Origin: Chrysomallon squamiferum
Lineage: Eukaryota > Mollusca > Gastropoda > Neomphalida > Peltospiridae
Assembly (NCBI GenBank): GCA_012295275.1
Contig: CM022668.1
Coordinates: forward strand, 14,220,522 to 14,284,521
Reading direction: 5' to 3'
DNA length: 64,000 nt
Position numbers and translations under genes: made by a program. Position 1 is the first letter of the stretch. Every line of letters starts with the position of its first letter. The notes under the pieces were generated by a model that saw only the letters and a list, made by a program, of their open reading frames with translations, searched no databases and was not told the origin of the DNA. Shown piece after piece: positions 22,969 through 33,232 of this stretch.

Positions 22969-23999
22969 AAGAATTAATGATTCAAAGACATGAAAAAAGG
23001 AAGCAGAAAGAACACAGGTTTTCTTGGTGCCGAGAAACTTCAGGGGGAAAATAGTTGAATGAAAAGATGGAACAAAGAAATTCACCAACTAAACGAGGTT
23101 TAGTAAAATGTTAGAGATAAAAGGGAAGCAATGTAAGAACATTTTGTTATTTAAAAAAACAACAAAGGACTAACTACTGAACTGAATATAAACTTTGTCA
23201 TAATTAGTGTAAAGATCTCTATAGTTTTTTTTTTTTAACATGTATATTTCTGTGAAAAAACCGAATATCCATTGATATATTTTTCTTTTATAAAATATGC
23301 TGTAGATGTTTCTTTTCTATATACATAAAACATTAGTTTCTTACATTTTGGTGTTTTTGTGTTGAAGTAGAATCCTATCTTTACAGCAAACTATATTAAA
23401 ATAAAATAAAATAAACTATTGTGAAACATTTCGCAGCAAACGTTAATTTGACTTTGTTCTGTTTACACGATACATGTAGGTTTGAGTCAATTTATTTAGT
23501 AGATTTCTATGTATATCCTCCTGTGTGTATTTTTATATTTATATGTTTGTTGTAATGTTTGTTATTGTTAGTACTACTGCTACAGTTACTGCTATTGCTG
23601 CTACTACTTATATCTGATAAATGAAGTGAATATTACTGAAAAAGCTTAAACGTTTTTAATATTTAAAGTTGATATAAATTTTTTTCTTATTTTATCATCA
23701 AAACCAGACTGATATAAGGATATCTATATATGTATATATCGATGTATACGCAGAGACAGAGAGAGATTTGAATATAATTATGGTTTATAATCCATTGTTC
23801 TGTAGAACCATACATATAGTAAAAGAATTAATTTAAATTCATCTTTAAACATTCTATTATTAATGTCTTAAGATCCCTGAGGTTTGTCTCTGTTCCATTT
23901 TTGTAAGAATTGATCACATAAAATTATTTAACAGCAAGTTTTAACCACAACACAATTTCTTGGACACATGAATAGCTGCTACACAAACCACATCCACCT
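22969..23999. other. Non-coding DNA after the GIMAP pseudogene
   Basis: 23120-23215 resembles the 3' flank of the intact GIMAP. The rest is A+T-rich with no gene seen. Confidence 0.5.
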
Positions 24000-25243
24000 A
24001 GTAAATCTTTCATAGAAAATAACCAAAGAATTGATATAGAATTCATATTATGGTTTTATACGATAATTATATGTATAAAATAGCTGACAATTTATACTCT
24101 TTACAGTTAACAGTCTTTGCCCAAAATGTAATCATTCTTACTTATAGATAATGGATATCTCTTTCTTCTTCTATTTTTTTTCTTTTTGATACCGTCATTA
24201 GCTTGTGTGATTTGTGATTAATGGCCTGCTGTTTAATATATATTAAAAGAATGCTTTTTTTCCAGAACTACATTAGTAATTCATTGATAGAGAAATTTTA
24301 ACGGCTTTGTTCATTATTAAGTTATGTAGAAATTAAAACTATGTCATTCTCAATGTTCATTTTCAAAAGAAAATAATTACATAGCACTGCATATGTCTGC
24401 ATTTGAACTAATCTGTTAGAGGAAATTATAAGACAGGGGAGATAATCTGAAAAAATGATAATACATATACATAATAAATTAGGAGAACTGTTGTCGAAAG
24501 GCAACGTAAATAATGATGATTTATTGTTAATTTTTTTATATAAATAAATATATATATTTAATTAATACTTGTTCTTATCTTCTTTCTTTTATTGTTATTA
24601 TTTTTTACTTTCAGTTTATTATTATTATTATTATTATTTTAAATTCATTAAATTCTGAACAATAAAGTTAAATATGTCGATATATAAACATAAAGATAAT
24701 TTGCAACAGAGACAAGAATTTAAAAAAAAAATCAATTAATGAATTAAACAAATATTAATGAATGATTATATAATACGGATATAAATATATTTGAAAGATA
24801 ATTTTCAAGAAACCAGATGAATTATAAACCACTTTGAAACATGGCGTATTATATATAATTTAAGAAAATCTTTCGTCGAAACATGAAATGAGAAAGTTTA
24901 AATAGTAAAACAAGACTGAAACATCGCTCAAAGAAAACGAAAGGGACTAAACTAAGGAGCCGAGGATGAGGACATAATTTTACAGAAAACTGATTTTATT
25001 TCCGCAGTGTTAGATATTATTACAAGAAAAAAAAATCAAACAATTAATTGTACAGTAAACTTATTTAAATAAAAATGGCACTTAACGACAGGAGTAATTC
25101 GCAGTATAGACAAAAATGCACAAAAGACGAATCTACCACAGTTTGTAAAAATGTGTTTTGAAAAATCGACATTCTTGGAAAACAGATTGTAAAAGAATTC
25201 CTTTTTAAAATAAAAATGATAATTATTTTTTATTTCCTTTGTT

Positions 25244-25286
<43 letters not shown>

Positions 25287-26306
25287 TTATTTAATGCTGG
25301 TGCTCCGATTCACCCAGGAAATCATGTAAAGAAGAACGAAATATGGCGGCACTCTTAATGAAATTAACGTAGTTGCTTTGAATAGATTTTATTTACTGTA
25401 TTACTTTTACATCTGTGAATGGTTTATTTTAACCATTTATTTTATTTAGGTGTAAAATATTTTAGCTAGAGTCAAATGGCCGCGAATAACTTTATGAGTT
25501 TGGAGACATTTTATTAATGTCATTAAATGAAAGACTGGATTCACGTCAATACTTACAGATGGTTTACTTATTCTTTTCACAATGGTAAAAACCCAATACA
25601 CATCTGGATCAAGCATTTTGGACAAATGACTTTCAATCTCTATGGACAAATATCTATAAGGTACAAATGGTAAGAAAATAATAATTAAAAAATGGTTGTA
25701 ACATTACGAAATAATTATAAACATCAAGACGGTAAACTTGATATTGTTTTATTTTAATTCCTGCTAAATATCATTTAGGTTCCTTTTTCTTTACGAAACC
25801 GTAGTAAGATAAAAATAATGATAAATTATCAGTTATCTATGTATCCAAAGTATTGCCATTTAACTTTGAATTATATATATTTTTTAATTAATAATTTTAT
25901 TATTATTTTTTTATTATTATTATTTTTTTTTTTATTATTATTTCATTTTGATTAATTATGATAATAATTATTAATTTTATTTTTCTCCTTATTTTTTTTT
26001 CTTTTTCATTTTCATTTTTGTCTTTATGATAAATAATGAAATGAAAGAATAAAAAACAACATTATTTTTCTCCTTATCATTTTTATTAAATAATAATGAA
26101 TCAATACCAAGAACAAAAGAACAACAAGAGTGAATATTAATTAAATATATCCATTTATTAGCATCAAATCAATAAAAACAAATAATAATAATAATAATTT
26201 ATGAAAAAAGTAAAAGAAATTTAAAAATCACAATGTTTAAGTAATCACAATAATTATCATCATCCAGGTTTAGGATTGATTCTTCTTCTACAAAGTTTGT
26301 TTAGTC
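24000..26306. repeat. Copy 2 of recent segmental duplication, non-coding part
   Basis: Matches 14591-16650 closely. It differs by an extra segment of roughly 330 bases at about 25100-25430 that includes a (TTTA)n tract (25240-25290). The inverted AATAAA at 26154-26159 lies about 150 bases past the stop of the K/E-rich gene and is its likely poly(A) signal. Confidence 0.8.
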
Positions 26307-29300
26307 TCAGATTTTCAGTTTCCTTTTCAGTAAAGCAGCTAAACGCTGTCTAATTGATGTTAGGCTAAATGTATCTGATTCTTCTGCCTCTTCTTCTGCA
26401 TCTTCTTCTTGTATACTTGATGAAGTGTCAGATTCACTGTAGTCTTCACCATCATTATTTGTCAAAGCCTCTGACGTTTGTTGCATGCTTTCTGTTTTGT
26501 CTTCTACTGATGACATGCTTTGTATTTCATTTTCCATTGGTGGTGTACTTATTTCATTTTCCATTGGTGGTGTACTTATTTCATTTTCCATTGGTGGTGT
26601 GCTTATTTCATTTTCTACTAGTGGTGTACTTATTTCATTTTCCATTGGTGGTGTGCTTATTTCATTTTCTTCTAGTGCTGTACTTATTTCATTTTCTTCT
26701 AGTGGTGGACTAATTTCATTTTCTACTACTGGTATGCTTTTTTCAATTTCATCTTCTGCAGGGGGTATACTTTCATCTTCTGCAGTTGCAAATATTCTCT
26801 TTCTTAATAGCTTTGATAAACGTACTCTAAGTTCAGTTATGCTAGTTGTATCCTCTTCCCAGTTCCCAACATTTTCAGTTCGTGCTTCGATTTCATTTTC
26901 TACAGATGGCATACTTTCAATTTCATTTTCTACAGGTGGCATACTTTCAATTTCATTTTCTACAGGTGCCATACTTTCAATTTCATTTTCTACAGGTGCC
27001 ATACTTTCAATTTCATTTTCTACAGGTGGCATACCTTCAATTTCATTTTCTACAGGTGGCATACTTTCAATTTCATCTTCAGGTGACATACTTTCATCTT
27101 CTGCAGTTGCAAATATTCTGTTTCTTAATAGCTTTGATAAACGTACTCTAAGTTCAGTTATGTTAGTTTTATCCTCTTCCGAGTTTTCGACATTTTCAGT
27201 TCGTACTTCGATAGTTTGAACAATCGTTTGTGTGACAACTTCTGCCTGCGTTTCATTTTCTGTTGCATTGTCCAGTTTTTCAAGTTCTTTCTCCAGGTAT
27301 TTATTTAAATATTGTGTAACCGCAGTTACATTGGTTTTGTTTTGTTTATTCCCATCAATGCTCGACAAACTAGGTTTCTGGATTATCGTTATTTTAGGAT
27401 ATCTGTGTTTGTGGTGGCTGAACTTCGCCTGAATTCCTGGCACAGCAATAATTTCTGATCCATTTTCTATGTGAACTTGTGCTTCTCGTCCAGACTCTTC
27501 TTGTTTTTCAAGGAGAAGTGAGAAAAGTACATTCAGTAATATTTCATACTCGTGAGCAGTCTTCACTGTCTGCTGTTCCACTGTTTCTGGTGGCATTTTT
27601 TTCTGCAGTATTTTAGCCAGACGTTCTCTCGTTAATGTTTTTTCTGATTTCACAGTTTGGTTATTCATGCCACCTTTATGGTTCTCTCTGTCCTCCGATA
27701 TTTTCAGTCTCGATTCTAAAATCGTTGCCAAACGTTCACGCAATTCTCTCGTTTTTGATTTCTTCACCTGTTGTTGTTTTATTGGGTATTCGTTAGTTGT
27801 TATATTCGTTAACGGCACATTCTGGCCGTATATTCTCGAATGAAGTGATTTCATTTTCCTCAGCAAATCTTTCTTTATTTGTTTCTGCTTTTGTCGTTTT
27901 CTCATGGATTTCAGTTTGTTTTTCAGGACTTTAGCTATATATACTCTTTCAGCAAATTTCTTATGCTTTTTAACTCCTGTGGATTTTTGAGGCAATGTCA
28001 AGGTTTGAACTATTTTAATTTGTGTTTGTTCTTGTGTTTTATTTTCTTTCTCTTTCTTTTTTAACTTGCGAAGGTGGTAATTTCTCATCTTGAGATGGTG
28101 TTTCCTTCTCATTTCGGCCCTTTTCAGTTTTTTTCTCAGCAGCATGGCTAATCTTTTTCTCATTTTCCTCTTTCTGTGATTTTTAATTATTTCTGTATGG
28201 GCAAAACTGTCCATTGGTGAAATATTTTCTTTTTTCTTCTTAACATGACTGTGCTTTTTAGCGTCCGATACCAATTTCATTTGTTTAAGAATCTTTCTTA
28301 ATATAGGGTCCCCTGATTGGTCCTCAATTTTTTTCCGTTCCTTTTTTCTATTTGGACTGAGTTTACTTTCCAAATATAATGCCAAATGTTTTCTGTAGTC
28401 AGATAATTTGTTTTTAGAACTGTTATCGCTTGGTTTGTTTGAATTAGGTAAACTAACAAGAGTGGTAATCGTGATTTCATTCGACTCTGGTTTCTTTTTT
28501 TCTGTTGTTGTGTTGGGTTTAATCCAATTTTTCAGGTGTTTAATGTTTGATGGCTCAATGAATCTGAAATGAGTTAGTGCTTCATCTACATCGTTGATTT
28601 CCTTCACTTTGTCCACTGTCAGCTCCGTGTCAAGTGTGTTACTGACATTTGTCGAGCTTTGATCATTACTGTTCTCCACGGTTTGAACTGAACCATCGTC
28701 TTCTTCTATACTGATATCTTCATAACTGCTGACTTCAGTCTTTGTTTTCTTCTTAGTAACACCCTTGAAGGCCTTACTGACTGTCTGATTCCTATTTATG
28801 TGATTACTACTTTTTATTACAAGTGAGTTTTTCCCTTTCTGCTGATTCGATGTCTTTGAGATATCAGACGTTTTTGTGTTCGCCGTACTACTGTGCATCG
28901 TGTCCTCGTGATCAGCTTCTTGATTTGTGTCATTGGTGTTGGTCGCATTCATGCTGAGACCTGAGTCTTCAGCGTGTGTGATGATGGGAGTCGCATCGAT
29001 GCCTTCGTTTACGGTTTTACTGCTGTTGTCGATTTTCTCTCTCGTTATCACATCAGCGTTTGTAATGAGGTTCATGATATTACTGACAACATTTTGACTT
29101 CTGTTTACTGCTTGATCAGATGTATCAGATTGATCTTCGTAATCCATTCCATAATTATAATCGTCGGGATCTTCATCAAAGTGATTGTATCTGATAGTAA
29201 AATTTGCACGTGTGTTTCCTTGCTGTGCGGATTCTTCCGCTGACCGAATGTTCCGTCTCAGTTTTGTTGAAGATGTGTCTTTGTCATCTGATGCCACCTT

Positions 29301-29771
29301 GTCTGTTTGCTGTGACAAAATTTTGGGTGTATCTTTCATTACATTCTGCTTATTGGACACATTTTTCTGTGTTGTTATTGGCATGTGGTGCATTAATTTT
29401 TGGTTTAATCGTTTGGGTTCGTGTTTTTTCGCGTCCTGCATTTGTGACACTACGCTGTCATATTTTGTATGGGTCCATGAAGTTATCGGCATGTAGCTCA
29501 TCAGTATTTGGTTTAATGTTTTGGGTTTAATTTTTTTAAGCTCATCCTTTTCAGATGCTGCGTTATCGCGTTTTGTGAGGGTAGATTCTGATGGAATATC
29601 CTCTTGTCCAATAGGCTTGTTTTGTAAGCCATTTGGCTGTTGTGATTGAATTTTCATGATAGTTTCACTTTGTGACATTAACTTGTCTAGTGTCTTGGCT
29701 CTCTGGTCTATCATGATCCTATCATCCTTCCTTGTCTTGCCAATCTGCTGTGGCTTGGTTAGCTTTGGCAT
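26307..29771 (-). CDS. K/E-rich amphipathic-repeat protein, family not recognised
   Basis: 1154 codons, open throughout. I recognise no domain or family. Residues 80-140 hold a duplicated LNQ-(I/K)-LM-x-x-MPI element. Residues 190-215 are acidic and aromatic (Asp/Tyr/Glu). A basic, low-complexity centre (450-720) follows. The clearest feature is a short motif of the form LRxRLAxLLxxKLK, basic and amphipathic. Copies sit at about 457, 536, 607, 674, 712, 872 and 978, with the last forming the exact C terminus (IRQRLAALLKRKLKI). Between the later copies lie ten-residue repeats (PPVENEIESM, about 900-962) and nine-residue repeats (ENEISTPPM, about 1017-1083). Several NxS/T sites and dibasic pairs are present. 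In-frame sequence upstream of the ATG begins directly after a TAG that could be a 3' splice site (exon start about 29829), so further 5' exons may exist. It faces the GIMAP genes in convergent orientation. A decayed copy lies at 16659-19703. Confidence 0.8.
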   Translation of the reverse strand: MPKLTKPQQIGKTRKDDRIMIDQRAKTLDKLMSQSETIMKIQSQQPNGLQNKPIGQEDIPSESTLTKRDNAASEKDELKKIKPKTLNQILMSYMPITSWTHTKYDSVVSQMQDAKKHEPKRLNQKLMHHMPITTQKNVSNKQNVMKDTPKILSQQTDKVASDDKDTSSTKLRRNIRSAEESAQQGNTRANFTIRYNHFDEDPDDYNYGMDYEDQSDTSDQAVNRSQNVVSNIMNLITNADVITREKIDNSSKTVNEGIDATPIITHAEDSGLSMNATNTNDTNQEADHEDTMHSSTANTKTSDISKTSNQQKGKNSLVIKSSNHINRNQTVSKAFKGVTKKKTKTEVSSYEDISIEEDDGSVQTVENSNDQSSTNVSNTLDTELTVDKVKEINDVDEALTHFRFIEPSNIKHLKNWIKPNTTTEKKKPESNEITITTLVSLPNSNKPSDNSSKNKLSDYRKHLALYLESKLSPNRKKERKKIEDQSGDPILRKILKQMKLVSDAKKHSHVKKKKENISPMDSFAHTEIIKNHRKRKMRKRLAMLLRKKLKRAEMRRKHHLKMRNYHLRKLKKKEKENKTQEQTQIKIVQTLTLPQKSTGVKKHKKFAERVYIAKVLKNKLKSMRKRQKQKQIKKDLLRKMKSLHSRIYGQNVPLTNITTNEYPIKQQQVKKSKTRELRERLATILESRLKISEDRENHKGGMNNQTVKSEKTLTRERLAKILQKKMPPETVEQQTVKTAHEYEILLNVLFSLLLEKQEESGREAQVHIENGSEIIAVPGIQAKFSHHKHRYPKITIIQKPSLSSIDGNKQNKTNVTAVTQYLNKYLEKELEKLDNATENETQAEVVTQTIVQTIEVRTENVENSEEDKTNITELRVRLSKLLRNRIFATAEDESMSPEDEIESMPPVENEIEGMPPVENEIESMAPVENEIESMAPVENEIESMPPVENEIESMPSVENEIEARTENVGNWEEDTTSITELRVRLSKLLRKRIFATAEDESIPPAEDEIEKSIPVVENEISPPLEENEISTALEENEISTPPMENEISTPLVENEISTPPMENEISTPPMENEISTPPMENEIQSMSSVEDKTESMQQTSEALTNNDGEDYSESDTSSSIQEEDAEEEAEESDTFSLTSIRQRLAALLKRKLKI
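26510..26730 (-). repeat. 27-bp coding tandem repeat (ENEISTPPM units)
   Basis: About eight units of 27 bases keep the reading frame of the K/E-rich protein. The other gene copy has one unit more (16870-17110). Confidence 0.9.
26885..27090 (-). repeat. 30-bp coding tandem repeat (PPVENEIESM units)
   Basis: Six to seven units of 30 bases, also present at 17260-17460 in the pseudogene copy. Differences between units are mostly GGT/GCC (Pro/Ala) swaps. Confidence 0.9.
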
Positions 29772-31922
29772 CGGAGGATTTTCTTTAATGCGTTCCTGTT
29801 GTTTGTTTTCCAGGGTAAGCAGAGTCTAAGAGATCGAATAAATTAAATATTAGTAGGTGGCTGCACCTCTTTGTAAGTAAGTTGGGAAGTAAACTAGGAA
29901 TGAAGGTGAAGTAGTTATTTCATTATCATTGAAAATATTTAATTTTTTCATTTTAGGTTAGTGTCTGTGCATTGACAACAACAACAGCAAAAATAGTAGT
30001 AATAACAATGACTGGAAAAGTAGTACAGTGATAAAAGTACTTGAAATTTTATTAAAGATGTAATACTTTTAATTTGTATATTAAAATAACTCTGCTTTTT
30101 TTTCAGCAAAAGTAAGAAATGTTTTCTGAAATAAGACGATAATTCCCCCAGTTTTATTTTTTATTTTTTTTTATTTTATCTTTTTTTATTATTTTTTTTT
30201 TGTTTGTAATGTTTTATAATTTTTATGCATGATCGAACGCATGCGGAAACAGTAAGTGAACGGAAGTTCCAATCGTGGTTGAATTTGGTTTGTTTTCTTT
30301 TAAATCAAAGATTTTCCAAAGAATCACAAAATAAATCGGGGTAATATTTCCACAGAAGGAATATTTTTGGCACTGAAGAAAAAGATTAAACTTTGCTAGA
30401 CACGGAAATAATTAAAAAGTTGGTATAGAAGAGTACACGGTGTAAACAAGACAAGAGTTGCTTCCCTTTAGTCATCGCCTAATTAAGGAATATTTTTTAT
30501 TTTCCCACGTCAGTTACTGAAGGGCATTTTTAAAAAAACAACAACAACAGCAGCTTTATTGGAAGGTTAATTCGCAGTCCTATCAAACAGTATGCAGAGT
30601 TTAATCACGCAGTACTATTACTAACGTGAGAATAGTTTTTGTTTTCACGATACAATTGAATAACAACTATAATAAATTTAAGGATATTCGTGTTCAGAAA
30701 AGGTATAAGATACAATATTCAGAGATGACAAAATATATGTAATGGTAATTAGAAACATATTAGGAATAGAGATGCTGTGTTACAGAAACCAGATAATAAA
30801 TTCAAGAAAACGTTTGAACTAAAATTGTCAAGTTGCGTCAGCTACAGTTTTTTCTCAAAGTACTGTTCAGTGCATCAAAAGTACATCTCTTGTTTAAAAG
30901 TTTCACGAGGTAGACAAGTGTTCATATAGAGGAGAACTGACTGAAAATTCTTCACTGACGATTTAAAAATTAAAATAAATTAAAAATGAAAAATGAAAAT
31001 AAAAATAAAAATTTAAATACTTTGATTTTGTATGAATAAATGGATTTTGAATTTATTTTTGTTTTATATATTTATTATTTATAAGGTATCATTTTACCTG
31101 TGTAATTGGTTATTTCTATTTATATAATCTATTATATAACAACAGTCCTACTGGTATGAATATATTCCAATAAATAAATAAAATGTATGAAAAAATGATG
31201 TTCAATTGATTATTTATTTTTTAAGCACACATTAGAACGTACATTAATGATACGCAGAAGAAGATATTAGTGTGTTATTTTCATTCTGGAATTTCATCAT
31301 CAACCAAGTAATGGACTGTACCGTTTAATTTTGGCGATTATTATTATTTTTTGCACCAAAATTATAGTTTATTAATTTTTTTTGCAAATATATTATAAAA
31401 CTTTAAATTGGTTCCAATTATTTTATCACGTATATCCTGCCATAGTTATATTATTTACTAAAAAATGGTTTTCGAAAATCGTATTATTATTATTATTAAC
31501 TTTATCATAATTTTATAAAAATGAAAAATAAAGACTTCTTTCTTTCAGCTTGTAATATGTTTAGCCTGTTAAGAACGCCATGGTATTTTTCTGACTGAAT
31601 ATATACATGAAGGGTTTTGTTGTCATAAAAACTAAAGACATATTTATTTATTTTGTTCTTAAAGAAAACACTGTCTGTTGGAACAGACGTTAAAACAGGA
31701 ACCAATGCCACTGGTTGTAAAGGCACACGAGAAAATCAGGTCAAACCGGCAACATAATTATGATAAAACAGAAACCAAGTACACATAAAACTAAAGTAAA
31801 GAAAACTGTCAACTACGTAAATATAAATAATAAAACTAGAGATGGCAAAAAAAAAAAAAATAAATAAAAAAAAAAACCAAGTAATAATAATAATAAAATA
31901 AAATTATAAAACTGAAAAACAA

Positions 31923-31992
<70 letters not shown>

Positions 31993-32270
31993 TTAAACAA
32001 TAGGATCTGTAGTCCTCATTTCATTTTGTCTTACCCACCAGCTTTGCGGAAGACCATAAATGCGGACGCTTCTTGCATACGAAAGAGGAAAACTGGTTAA
32101 TAAGTTATAATTGGTTTATACAGTATCCTTTGATCTTTTTGTATCCACCTAAATACAGAGAAACAAATAAGTCTGGAAAAATTATTGAATAAAATCTATA
32201 CTAACAAAAGGTATGCCTAAACTGCTATATTACATAATTTTTATATATTCTCTTTTATAAACTATATTTG
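29772..32270. other. Intergenic region between the K/E-rich gene and LSM5
   Basis: Divergent intergenic DNA. It contains T-rich runs (30150-30200), a dispersed repeat at 31670-31745 (word TTAAAACAGGAACCAATGCC) that recurs at 35665-35700 in LSM5, and an (AAT)n tract at 31925-31990. No exon could be assigned with confidence, although 5' exons of the K/E-rich gene may lie here. Confidence 0.5.
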
Positions 32271-32341
32271 AGCCACTACACTACGAGTGGAATACATTGG
32301 CGCGGACTTTAAAGAGGAAATAACATAAAGGAAAATCAAAA
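32271..32341 (+). promoter_or_regulatory. Likely LSM5 promoter and 5' leader
   Basis: A small island of higher G+C just upstream of the LSM5 ATG includes ATTGGCGCGGACTTTAAAG, combining an inverted CCAAT-like word and an E2F-like GGCGCG core. There is no TATA box at the expected distance, as is usual for a housekeeping gene. The start site is not determined. Confidence 0.4.
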
Positions 32342-32384
32342 ATGGCTGCGCCCTTTACGAATCCATCACAATTGCTTCCATTAG
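32342..32384 (+). CDS. LSM5: LSM5 exon 1
   Basis: Encodes [14 protein letters not shown] and the first base of Glu. The donor is TTAG|GTTATA, a weak but GT-type site. Confidence 0.93.
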
Positions 32385-32889
32385 GTTATATTTAAATATA
32401 TTTGCATATTTTTTAATGTTTTCTTTTAATACTATGTTTAATTTGGCTGTGCATTTTAATTTAGATATAACCAGTTAATCTGGACGTCGTCTTTATAACT
32501 GCGAAGATGATTTTGTAATGTAACTGAATATGTTTTCGTTGTAATTTAGTTATCGTTTCAAGTTTCTGTTGAAAAATAAATATTGGAAAAATTGTGAAAA
32601 AAAAGGTCTAGTTTAAAAATTTTAAACAGATGGGAATTGGAAATATTTGATTAATAATTAAACATATTAGTGTTTCAACTGTTTGCTTCGTTTAAATTTT
32701 ATCTTAAAATAGAAGGAAACTCTTTGGAAACATGAATAATAAAATATATATTGCAAATTGGACAAGATATGTTTTGAAGTATTTTGAAAAATCTGTAATT
32801 CTGTTATATTAGTTATTAGTATGGCTAGTGTTTTCAGTTTATTATATTTTTATTTTCGGTAACATGTTTTATGTTATCTTTTTATTTAC

Positions 32890-32945
<56 letters not shown>

Positions 32946-33181
32946 AATGTGTGTGTTGGGTGTTTGATAAGGTTATTATTATTAATTTAATTTTTCATTT
33001 CAGAATTGGTGGATAAATGTATTGGCTCAAGAATTCACATTATTATGAAGAATGATAAAGAAATTGTAGGAATTCTTCTTGGTTTTGATGACTATGTCAG
33101 TATCCTTATTGGCTGTTTTGTTAGTTTTTGTGTGTAGTCAGTAGATCATGTGTTTTGAACATGCTTTACAATATTTATATA

Positions 33182-33232
<51 letters not shown>

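Noticed and set aside
26485-27219. 244-codon open frame on the plus strand (and its partners at 16837-17597)
   Set aside because: It is the antisense shadow of the tandem repeats in the K/E-rich gene. Its Phe/Ser/Ile repeats mirror the ENEIESM and ENEISTPPM units.
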